Source of the DNA: Shewanella woodyi ATCC 51908
Lineage (GTDB): Bacteria > Pseudomonadota > Gammaproteobacteria > Enterobacterales > Shewanellaceae
Direction of reading: 5' to 3'
DNA: 64,000 nucleotides
Assembly (NCBI RefSeq): GCF_000019525.1
Contig: NC_010506.1
Location: 2,108,001 to 2,172,000, forward strand
Positions 57,017 through 64,000 of the stretch are shown here, in pieces (position 1 is the stretch's first letter; each line of letters starts with the position of its first letter). A model generated the notes under the pieces. That model saw only the letters and a list, made by a program, of their open reading frames with translations, was not told the DNA's origin and did not search any database. The position numbers were made by a program, and so were the translations under genes.

Positions 57017-58846
57017 TTAATCTATACCTAGGAAACCACCAGTTTGATGAGCCCAAAGCTGAGCATAGATCCCACCTGAGGCAATTAACTCTAAGTGGGT
57101 ACCTTGTTCAACGATATTTCCTTGATCCAACACGATTAACCTATCCATCGCTGCGATAGTAGAAAGCCTATGTGCTATGGCTATTACTGTTTTTCCCTCC
57201 ATTAGTTTGTATAAACTTTCCTGAATGGCGGCTTCGACTTCAGAATCCAGCGCTGATGTGGCTTCATCGAGTAACAAAATAGGGGCATTCTTTAAAAGAA
57301 CCCGTGCAATTGCAATACGCTGGCGCTGTCCGCCAGAGAGCTTAACGCCTCGTTCACCCACCTGCGCATCGAGTCCTTGGTTTCCTTCAGGATCGCTTAG
57401 TGATTGGATAAAGTCATATGATTGAGAGTTTGTGATGGCACTTTGTAGAGCCTCATCGCTAGCCTCTGGATTTCCATAGAGAATATTGTCACGAATTGAG
57501 CGGTGAAGTAGGGAGGTATCCTGAGTTACCATACCTATATTGGCACGCAGTGAGTCTTGTTGTACCTGCTTAATGTCTTGCCCATCAATCTCAATTGTCC
57601 CTTTTTCTACATCATAAAAGCGCATTAGCAGGTTCACTAAGGTTGATTTCCCTGCGCCAGAGCGGCCAACTAAACCTACTTTTTCTCCAGGTTTAATGTT
57701 GAGATCCAGTTTTTCGATGACGCCGCTATCTTCGCCGTAGTGAAAACTTATCTGTCTAAAGTCGATAGCCCCATGTGATACCTTAAGCTTCTCGGCATTT
57801 TCTATATCTTGGATCTCTGTGGGTTTTGATAATGTATTGACCCCATCAGCGACAGTACCAATATTTTCAAACAGTGAGCTTATCTCCCACATGATCCATT
57901 GAGACATGCCATTAAGTCTGAGTGAAAGACTGACCGCTATGGTGATGGCGCCAATTGTTATAGCGTGGTGGCTCCATAGGTATATTGATATTGCTGCGAT
58001 CGCAAAAACAAGCAGGTAGTTGATGATCTGCACGCTGACATTAATGCCCGTTACTAATCGCATCTGGCGGTAGACGGTATGAAGAAAGCTTTCCATACTT
58101 CCTTGCGCATATTCAGCCTCTTTTTGGGTATGAGCAAAGAGTTTGACGGTAGCAATGTTGGTATAGCTGTCAACGACTCTTCCTGTCATGGTAGAACGTG
58201 CATCAGCTTGGGCTGTTGAGGCGGCTTTAAGCTTAGGAATGAAAAGAAATTGTATTCCAATATAGACACATAGCCAGATAAACATAGGTGCCATCAGGCG
58301 GGGATCTGCATTTGCAATCATGACAAGCATTGAGATGAAGTAGACTAAGATATAGACCAGCACATCTAAGATTTTGGTTACAGTATCTCGCACCGCAATT
58401 GAGGTCTGCATTACCTTAGTTGCGATACGTCCGGCAAAATCATTTTGATAAAAAGAGACACTCTGTTTGAGCAAGTATCTATGAGCTAACCACCTGATAG
58501 ACATTGGATAGTTGCCTAGCAAACCTTGATACACAATCAGTGCATGAAGTAATACGAGTGCTGGAATGACAACTAATATTAGCAGTGTCATACCGAGCAG
58601 TTTTTTACCCTCTTTTTCAAATAGAGTGTCGGGGTCGTGAGCAATTAACAGGTCAACAAGTTGCCCCATAAACCCAAATAGAGAGACCTCAAGTACCGCC
58701 AATATTGCCGTTAATATCGACATTAAAATAAGTGGAAGCTCAAACCCTTTCGTGTAAAAGCGGCAAAAAGCATATATCCCTGTTGGTGGTTGTTCAGCCT
58801 CTTTGGCGGGCAGGGCATCAATCCATGATTCAAATCGTTTGAACAT
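57017..58846 (-). CDS. ABC exporter, fused membrane and ATPase domains
   Basis: 609 aa. Type-I exporter membrane domain with six helices (residues about 35-330), then a nucleotide-binding domain with Walker A GLVGRSGAGKST, signature LSGGQRQRIAIARVLL, Walker B ILLLDEATSALDSE and the switch His in AIAHRLSTI. A half-transporter that should work as a homodimer, exporting a lipid or drug. It resembles the MsbA/MdlB class but not closely enough for me to name it. It is convergent with oadB. Confidence 0.88.
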   Translation of the reverse strand: MFKRFESWIDALPAKEAEQPPTGIYAFCRFYTKGFELPLILMSILTAILAVLEVSLFGFMGQLVDLLIAHDPDTLFEKEGKKLLGMTLLILVVIPALVLLHALIVYQGLLGNYPMSIRWLAHRYLLKQSVSFYQNDFAGRIATKVMQTSIAVRDTVTKILDVLVYILVYFISMLVMIANADPRLMAPMFIWLCVYIGIQFLFIPKLKAASTAQADARSTMTGRVVDSYTNIATVKLFAHTQKEAEYAQGSMESFLHTVYRQMRLVTGINVSVQIINYLLVFAIAAISIYLWSHHAITIGAITIAVSLSLRLNGMSQWIMWEISSLFENIGTVADGVNTLSKPTEIQDIENAEKLKVSHGAIDFRQISFHYGEDSGVIEKLDLNIKPGEKVGLVGRSGAGKSTLVNLLMRFYDVEKGTIEIDGQDIKQVQQDSLRANIGMVTQDTSLLHRSIRDNILYGNPEASDEALQSAITNSQSYDFIQSLSDPEGNQGLDAQVGERGVKLSGGQRQRIAIARVLLKNAPILLLDEATSALDSEVEAAIQESLYKLMEGKTVIAIAHRLSTIAAMDRLIVLDQGNIVEQGTHLELIASGGIYAQLWAHQTGGFLGID

Positions 58847-59031
58847 CTAGATCCTCAATTGGTGTTGTATTTCTGCGATAGGTGGACGATTTGTTAGCAT
58901 ATAGTAAACGGTTGTGTTTTTGTGGTTATTATTTATTTTAAATTCAGTTCCGTTTTCCGCTAGTTCAACAAGATTAAAGTGAGTAAAGTGATACCTGAAC
59001 TCAATTATTGTATGGGTAAGGTGTTGTGATC

Positions 59032-60537
59032 ATGTGTTCTGAAGCCGAGGGAGTATTGACGAATGAGTCTTGTCGAAGAGCAAGGTTGGCGAGAGATCCT
59101 CGTTTTGATGGTGTTTTTTTTATTGGCGTACTAACGACAGGGATCTTTTGCCGCTCAATTTGCCCGGCAACACCGCCAAAGGAGAAGAATGTTCGCTACT
59201 TTTCTACGGCCATAGAGGCTGCCAATGCAGGGCTTAGGCCTTGTTTACGTTGCAGGCCTGACAGTGCACCAGGCTCCTTTGCATGGAAAGGCACTGATAC
59301 GACGGTTGAACGTGCTTTATCATTAATCGATGACGGCTTTCTTTTTGGTGATAGCCCTGGTTCATTAGAATCATTGGCGCAGAAGCTAGGGATCACCAGC
59401 CGATACTTAAGAAAACTCTTTGCCGACAAGGTGGGGACATCTCCAAACAAATATGCACAGTTTCGCCAATTGATGTTTGCTAAACAACTGTTACATCAGA
59501 CAGATCTGTCGATGACACAAGTTGGACTGGCAGCTGGATTTACTAGTATCAGACGCTTTAATGAAGTTTTTCAGCAAACATTAGCTTTAACCCCTTCCGC
59601 CCTGCGTAAAAGCCGCGGCTCGCGCCAAAGCGAATTGAGCCATGAAGGGAGTGAAATACGATTATCTATGCAGTTCTCCTATCGACCACCGCTTAATTGG
59701 CAAAAGCAGCTGGATTTTTATCGGTTAAGAATGGTCGAAGGGATGGAGTGGGAAGCTGACTTAGAAGGCTACAGTCGCAGCTTTCAACTTGGAGATGTGA
59801 AAGGTTTTTTTGAGGCTAAGCATGATGAAGTGAAGCATAGATTTAATGTCATTATTCATCTAGTCGATCCCCAAGCTTTACCGGTATTGAGTGAGGTGGT
59901 CGCGCAAATAAAGCGAGTATTGGATCTCGACGCTGATATGTTTCAAATCCAAACGAGTCTCTCTTCGATTGGAATTATTAAAAACTCGATTGTAGATGGC
60001 CTAAGGTTGCCTGGTACCTGGTCTGCATTTGAAGCCGGCTGTAGGGCGATTCTGGGTCAGCAGGTGAGTGTGGTTCAGGCCACTAAATTGCTAAATCGAT
60101 TAGTAGAGGCAAACGGCGAGCGGCTTACTATTTCAGGAAGAGAGATTCTTCTATTTCCAACTCCTCTAGCAATAGCGAACGCAAGTTTAGATGAGTTAAA
60201 AATGCCGGGCGCCAGAAAAGCAGCCCTTAATGCTTTTGGGACGTTTGTTAGTCAACACCCTGACGCACCTGTGGATGACTGGCTTAATATCAAAGGAATA
60301 GGACCATGGACAGTGGCCTATGCGAAAATGAGAGGTCTAAGCGATCCTAATATTTTACTCTGTTCAGATCTTATCGTTAAGAAAAGGGTGCTTAAGCGAT
60401 ATGAGGCGTTGCAGAGCTCTGAGACAGATTTAAAGGCAAATCTAGATATTTCTTACAAAACGATCACGCAGCAATTAGAGCAAAGTATCTCTCCTTGGGG
60501 GAGTTACTTAACTTTTCAATTATGGAATTTAGAATAA
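59032..60537 (+). CDS. alkA: Ada-type/AraC/AlkA fusion: DNA-3-methyladenine glycosylase II
   Basis: 501 aa from the ATG at 59032 (a GTG at 59026 is possible). Three parts: an Ada metal-binding domain with zinc cysteines in GIFCRSICPA and LRPCLRCRPD; an AraC-type helix-turn-helix (about 100-200, SLESLAQKLGITSRYLRKLF); and AlkA_N plus HhH-GPD with LNIKGIGPWTVAYAKMRG and the catalytic Asp in LLCSDLIVKK. The first cysteine pair could accept methyl groups from phosphotriesters, so the protein may sense and repair alkylation. It leads the ogt gene by a one-base overlap. Confidence 0.9.
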   Translation: MCSEAEGVLTNESCRRARLARDPRFDGVFFIGVLTTGIFCRSICPATPPKEKNVRYFSTAIEAANAGLRPCLRCRPDSAPGSFAWKGTDTTVERALSLIDDGFLFGDSPGSLESLAQKLGITSRYLRKLFADKVGTSPNKYAQFRQLMFAKQLLHQTDLSMTQVGLAAGFTSIRRFNEVFQQTLALTPSALRKSRGSRQSELSHEGSEIRLSMQFSYRPPLNWQKQLDFYRLRMVEGMEWEADLEGYSRSFQLGDVKGFFEAKHDEVKHRFNVIIHLVDPQALPVLSEVVAQIKRVLDLDADMFQIQTSLSSIGIIKNSIVDGLRLPGTWSAFEAGCRAILGQQVSVVQATKLLNRLVEANGERLTISGREILLFPTPLAIANASLDELKMPGARKAALNAFGTFVSQHPDAPVDDWLNIKGIGPWTVAYAKMRGLSDPNILLCSDLIVKKRVLKRYEALQSSETDLKANLDISYKTITQQLEQSISPWGSYLTFQLWNLE

Positions 60538-61106
60538 TGAAAAAAGCGCAAAAGCATGAGGTTCAAGTATCAGGTTCACAGGTAAGGTACATGGCGGACA
60601 AGCACTTACTTACTCCAATAGCAGATAGGTTGGTTAAGAGTCCTGTTGGCGTGTTACACATAAAGGCAAACTCATTAGGCATTAGTCACCTTGGAGTAGC
60701 CAAAGAGGGGGTTGAGTTACTCAAGGAGGATGGAGGCGAGCGATTTGAGTCGGCTTTGCAGCATCTTTCTCAACTTGAAGTTGAATTGCAGGAGTACTTT
60801 TCAGGGACTCGTCAGGAGTTTAATGTCTCTTTGGCGCCGAAAGGAACAGAGTTTCAAGCTCAAGTATGGCAAGCCTTGACCGAGCTGGGCTACGGCCGTA
60901 CCTGCAGTTATGGCGATATAGCTGAGAAGATCAAAAGGCCAAAGGCGGTGAGGGCGGTTGGTGCTGCCAATGGAGCTAACCCCATTGCGATTATCGTGCC
61001 TTGCCATCGTGTGATTGGCAAAAATGGCAAGTTAACAGGGTATGCTTACGGCTTGAATATGAAACAGCAACTGTTAAGCCTAGAAGGCGAAAGTAGTGGG
61101 TCTTAA
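60537..61106 (+). CDS. ogt: Methylated-DNA-protein cysteine methyltransferase (Ogt)
   Basis: 189 aa from the ATG at 60537, which overlaps the alkA stop (TAATG). A later ATG at 60591 has a closer AAGG and cannot be excluded. Active-site motif IIVPCHRVIGKNGKLTGY with the methyl-accepting Cys, and the DNA-binding helix CSYGDIAEKI...AVRAVGAANGANP. Removes O6-methyl from guanine in a single suicidal transfer. With the Ada/AlkA fusion it makes a two-gene alkylation-repair operon. Confidence 0.92.
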   Translation: MKKAQKHEVQVSGSQVRYMADKHLLTPIADRLVKSPVGVLHIKANSLGISHLGVAKEGVELLKEDGGERFESALQHLSQLEVELQEYFSGTRQEFNVSLAPKGTEFQAQVWQALTELGYGRTCSYGDIAEKIKRPKAVRAVGAANGANPIAIIVPCHRVIGKNGKLTGYAYGLNMKQQLLSLEGESSGS

Positions 61107-61257
61107 GTTAGCAGTTGTGCTATTGAGTGCTGACTGAAGTATGAAAGCACTCATAATGGGGCTTAGGTTGGCTGAACATATCAGCAAAACCTCGCAAGGG
61201 GGCCGCAACTAGCGTAGAATACGCCCCATATTTTTTTAATGGTAGCCCCCTGAATCT

Positions 61258-62556
61258 ATGGCCCACTCACTTCCTTGTGAAACCACAAACATTGCACGCT
61301 TTGACGAATTAGGTTTAATTCCTGAACTTCTTCAACGGATCGCTGAACTTGAGTATTTAACTCCTACACAGATCCAGTCTCAAAGCATCCCTCATCTATT
61401 AGAGGGGAAAGATCTTCTTGGCGGTGCAAATACAGGTTCAGGTAAAACGGCTGCTTTTGCTTTACCGATTTTACAGCATCTACATGTTGGCGATAAACCT
61501 GTTGCTAAAGGCAACATGGTAAGGGCGCTAGTACTTGTTCCTACTCGAGAGTTAGCTAAGCAGGTCGCGGCAAGTTTTAAAAGTTATGCTCAAGGTTTAA
61601 CCCCAAAATTGAAAGTTGAAGCTGTATTTGGTGGGGTTTCAGTTAACACTCAGATGTTAGCGCTTCGTGGGGGCGCAGATGTGCTTGTTGCAACCCCTGG
61701 TCGTTTGTTAGATTTGCTGTCGAGCAATGCCATTAAACTATCTCAAGCTTCCCATCTGGTGCTGGATGAAGCAGATCGTATGTTAAGTTTAGGCTTTGCT
61801 GAAGAGTTAGAGAAAGTTTTAGCTCTCCTGCCTAAACGCAAGCAAACCTTACTCTTTTCTGCAACTTTTCCTGAAGAAGTAAAAGAGCTGACTGATAGTC
61901 TGCTTAATTCACCTGTTGAGCTTCATTTAGAAAGCACGGAGGAGAGCACCTTAGTGCAGCAGGTTTATACCGTTAATAAAAACCGTAAAACCGCTCTTTT
62001 AGCTCATCTGATTAACGAGCGAAACTGGCGTCAGGTATTGGTGTTTGCCAGTGCCAAGAATACCTGTAATCGTCTGGAGCAAAAACTGGCGAAAGCGGGG
62101 GTTAGCGCACAAGTTTTCCATAGTGATAAATCTCAAGGCAGTAGAACACGAGTGTTAGATGGATTTAAAAGTGGCGAGATAAGCGTATTGATTGCTACTG
62201 ATATTGCAGCCCGTGGTATCGACATTGAAAAGCTTCCCGTTGTTATCAATTATGAATTGCCAAGAAGCCCATCTGATTACATGCACCGCATAGGGCGTAG
62301 TGGTCGAGCTGGTGAAGCTGGATTAGCGCTGTCTTTAATATCACATGATGAATATCAGCATTTCAAGTTAATAGAAAAGAAGAACAAGATTAGGTTGGTT
62401 CGTGAGCAGATTGTCGGCTTTGAAGCGGATGAAGAAGCGCCATTAGATTGCCCATCAAGAGAGATTAAGCCTATGGCCGCACCAGAGGGGATGGGTAAGA
62501 AAAAAAGAAAAAAACTACCTAAAGTCAATGCTGAACTATGGGGTAAGAAATCTTAA
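61258..62556 (+). CDS. DEAD-box RNA helicase
   Basis: 432 aa. Q motif with the aromatic start (LTPTQIQSQSIP), Walker A GANTGSGKTAA, PTRELAKQ, GG, TPGRLLD, VLDEADRML, SAT and the C-terminal HRIGRSGR. A short Lys-rich tail (GKKKRKKLPK) may contact RNA. The body resembles RhlE/SrmB-type helicases of ribosome assembly and cold shock. I cannot assign which. No clear ribosome site is seen before the ATG. Confidence 0.9.
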   Translation: MAHSLPCETTNIARFDELGLIPELLQRIAELEYLTPTQIQSQSIPHLLEGKDLLGGANTGSGKTAAFALPILQHLHVGDKPVAKGNMVRALVLVPTRELAKQVAASFKSYAQGLTPKLKVEAVFGGVSVNTQMLALRGGADVLVATPGRLLDLLSSNAIKLSQASHLVLDEADRMLSLGFAEELEKVLALLPKRKQTLLFSATFPEEVKELTDSLLNSPVELHLESTEESTLVQQVYTVNKNRKTALLAHLINERNWRQVLVFASAKNTCNRLEQKLAKAGVSAQVFHSDKSQGSRTRVLDGFKSGEISVLIATDIAARGIDIEKLPVVINYELPRSPSDYMHRIGRSGRAGEAGLALSLISHDEYQHFKLIEKKNKIRLVREQIVGFEADEEAPLDCPSREIKPMAAPEGMGKKKRKKLPKVNAELWGKKS

Positions 62557-62557
62557 G

Positions 62558-62824
62558 TATACCCAAACAACTTCAAGATGCAGGATTCAGCATGTCGAGA
62601 AGTGACAGAGTTCAAGGCATGAAATAGTAGGACTAGTTATTCTAATTCAATATTTCATAACACAGAGAAATGTTGCTTCTCGCCATGCCCTTCGGGAGTT
62701 CCCGTAGAATCCCTGCATTGCGTTAGTGATATCAACAAGGGAATAACCATTATCCTCAATTACTGCCTTGTTCAGCTATCCTACGGGGGCTCTGAAACGA
62801 GCATCTTGAGGTAGCTTGGGTATA
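62558..62824. mobile_element. MITE-like element with 24-bp imperfect terminal repeats
   Basis: Left end TATACCCAAACAACTTCAAG (62558-62577) continuing ATGC; right end GCATCTTGAGGTAGCTTGGG (62801-62820) continuing TATA. The 24-bp arms are inverted repeats with about four mismatches, around 267 bp with no gene. It starts one base after the helicase stop codon. I recall such TATACCCAA-type elements in Shewanella and Vibrio. The rest of the gap to 62904 has nothing else. Confidence 0.7.
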
Positions 62825-62904
62825 AGAGTTAATCAACTCATTATCTTTAGTCGATAATGGCCACATATTTTGAACGATAAATTATTTTGTAATAGGTAGA
62901 AGTA

Positions 62905-63375
62905 ATGCAGCATCTATTTTGGTTAGTCGAAGACAAAGTTGCTGGACGCAGTGGGCCTAATAAGGATATGTGGGATCTGAATGAGATTAAATCCGCTGGT
63001 ATTGGCGCGATACTTTCAGTCAATGGTGGTGAAGATTGTGATTTAGCCGCGATTAAGCAGGCTGAGCTTGCTTATGCTTGTATTCCGTTTTCGAGTAATA
63101 TTCCTCCGACAGAAGATGATTTAGGTATTTGTGTTGAGCAACTGCCTAAAGCATTAGCGTTCATTAGGGACTGTGAAGCTAAAGACTTGCCGGTGTTGAT
63201 CCATTGTCGCTCTGGAAAGGATAGAACAGGGCTCTTAATGGCTTACTATTTAATGGAGAATGGCGCAGCACCTTTGCATGCAGTGAGCCAAGTTCGCGCT
63301 GTTAGGGATATCGCTTTTAGTGCTGAAGGTTGGGATCAGTTTGCTTTTGATGTGCTCTATGCACTGCAAGATTAA
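62905..63375 (+). CDS. Dual-specificity/tyrosine phosphatase-like protein
   Basis: 156 aa. Single cysteine-phosphatase fold with the P-loop VLIHCRSGKDRTG (Cys nucleophile and Arg, about residues 99-111) and the general acid region near FSSNIPPTEDD. No membrane segment. Its substrates could be phosphotyrosine or phospholipids/inositides; nothing in the sequence decides. AGG-type ribosome site 8 bases upstream. Confidence 0.85.
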   Translation: MQHLFWLVEDKVAGRSGPNKDMWDLNEIKSAGIGAILSVNGGEDCDLAAIKQAELAYACIPFSSNIPPTEDDLGICVEQLPKALAFIRDCEAKDLPVLIHCRSGKDRTGLLMAYYLMENGAAPLHAVSQVRAVRDIAFSAEGWDQFAFDVLYALQD

Positions 63376-63421
63376 GCCTGGTTAACTTGTAAGTTTTATC
63401 GACTCTAGATTTTTAAAATGT

Positions 63422-63479
63422 AACACCTCTGTTTATCGTTTTTTTGAAAAAATAGGATAAATTTTGAGGTGTTTTTTTA
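63422..63479 (+). terminator. Terminator after the phosphatase gene
   Basis: AACACCTC (63422-63429) and GAGGTGTT (63466-63473) plus inner pairing TTTATC/GATAAA and a T/A run form a long stem that ends in seven T. Confidence 0.75.
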
Positions 63480-63601
63480 GGCTAATTGTTCATATAGTCA
63501 AAAACTTAATACAAGTCATGTATTCTTTTTCAAATGGAGATATTTTTAACTATTTTAAGGTTATACTTCCTATTATACAGTGATGAGTAATTGGAAGAAT
63601 G

Positions 63602-64000
63602 ATGAAGAGTAAGGCGAGTCAGTCACAAGGGCTATTACTTTTTAGATTATCCCACAAGCAGCTGTTTGCTGTGGGAACGTTAAAAGTGCGAGAGCTTGTA
63701 CCCTACACTCCGCTGAATGCGATCCCTCATTCCCATCCAACCATTTTAGGTGCTGCCACCATCCGGGGAAATACCATCCCAGTCATTGATATGGCTGCTG
63801 CTGTGGGCTATCAAGGGCTGTCACAGGATGAGTATGCTAAGAGCTATATCGTTATTACTGATTGCCAACGTATGGTGATTGGCTTCTTAGTTCGTGGGAT
63901 TGATAAGATCATTGAATGTAATTGGCGTGATATCGAATCTCCACCTAATAACTTAGGACCTAACGCTTACTTAACTGGAGTGACACGTTTTGAAGAGGGG
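63602..64000 (+). CDS. cheV: CheV-like chemotaxis coupling protein (partial)
   Basis: Open to the window end: 133 codons of N-terminal sequence. CheW-like domain: LLLFRLSHKQLFAVGTLKV near the start, then VPYTPLNAIPHSHPTILGAA, RGNTIPVIDMAAAVG and IVITDCQRMVIGFLVRGIDK. The start at 63602 has GGAAG upstream; an adjacent ATG at 63599 also fits. CheV adds a receiver domain at the C-terminus, which would lie beyond base 64000, so the assignment to CheV rather than CheW rests on the extended N-terminus and pattern and is not certain. Confidence 0.75.
   Translation, partial: MKSKASQSQGLLLFRLSHKQLFAVGTLKVRELVPYTPLNAIPHSHPTILGAATIRGNTIPVIDMAAAVGYQGLSQDEYAKSYIVITDCQRMVIGFLVRGIDKIIECNWRDIESPPNNLGPNAYLTGVTRFEEG

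Overview
The window looks like a chromosome segment of a marine gammaproteobacterium, most likely Shewanella. The basis is the moderate-to-low G+C content, the gene families (DUF2982, NapF, PhhAB/TyrR/FahA/MaiA, DctPQM with DctBD), very large tandem tRNA arrays beside gltX, and MITE-like repeats with the termini ATACCAATCAGTATAA and TATACCCAA. The genus is an inference from recall, not from a search.

Layout. (1) 0-17 kb is an exopolysaccharide/biofilm locus. On the minus strand are a flippase, an O-antigen ligase/polymerase-like protein, a Wzz-like protein, a Wza-like lipoprotein, a STAS protein, an RsbW-like kinase and a REC-PP2C phosphatase. On the plus strand are a PhnD-like periplasmic protein, a 1168-aa hybrid histidine kinase, a LuxO/SypG-type sigma-54 response regulator and a PHP-domain protein; a Wzi-like porin follows on the minus strand. 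The set resembles the Vibrio syp locus with SypE split into two proteins. I see three good -24/-12 promoters and several copies of a LuxO-type box, so the regulator probably controls the locus. (2) 17-23 kb holds housekeeping genes (mak, elyC-like, DUF2982, bactofilin, a MITE, napF, galE, galU). (3) 23-28.3 kb is phenylalanine/tyrosine catabolism (phhA, phhB, tyrR, fahA, maiA), with TyrR boxes before phhA and fahA. (4) 28.3-37.1 kb has a LysR/MFS pair and a C4-dicarboxylate TRAP system with its DctBD pair and a sigma-54 promoter. (5) 37.9-43.7 kb has nine tRNA-Val genes, gltX, and an Ala-(Glu)11-Ala tRNA operon that also contains four interrupted tRNA-Glu-like units. (6) 43.9-56.8 kb is an AT-rich accessory cluster: LysR, porin, YcsI/DUF1445 protein, TRAP transporter, a small unknown protein, PxpABC and an OadGAB-type sodium pump. 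(7) 57-64 kb has an ABC exporter, an Ada/AraC-AlkA fusion with ogt, a DEAD-box helicase, a second MITE, a tyrosine phosphatase and a cheV-like gene cut by the window end.

The two most interesting systems are these. In cluster 6, the biotin-carrying alpha subunit has lost the metal-binding His-Cys-His motif (now Asp-Cys-Gln) and the substrate-binding Arg of known oxaloacetate decarboxylases, while the sodium-pump beta subunit keeps its key motifs. This suggests a sodium pump driven by a different substrate, linked to 5-oxoproline-type metabolism. In locus 1, a periplasmic sensor, phosphorelay and LuxO-like activator appear to be wired to exopolysaccharide export through sigma-54 promoters and LuxO-type boxes.
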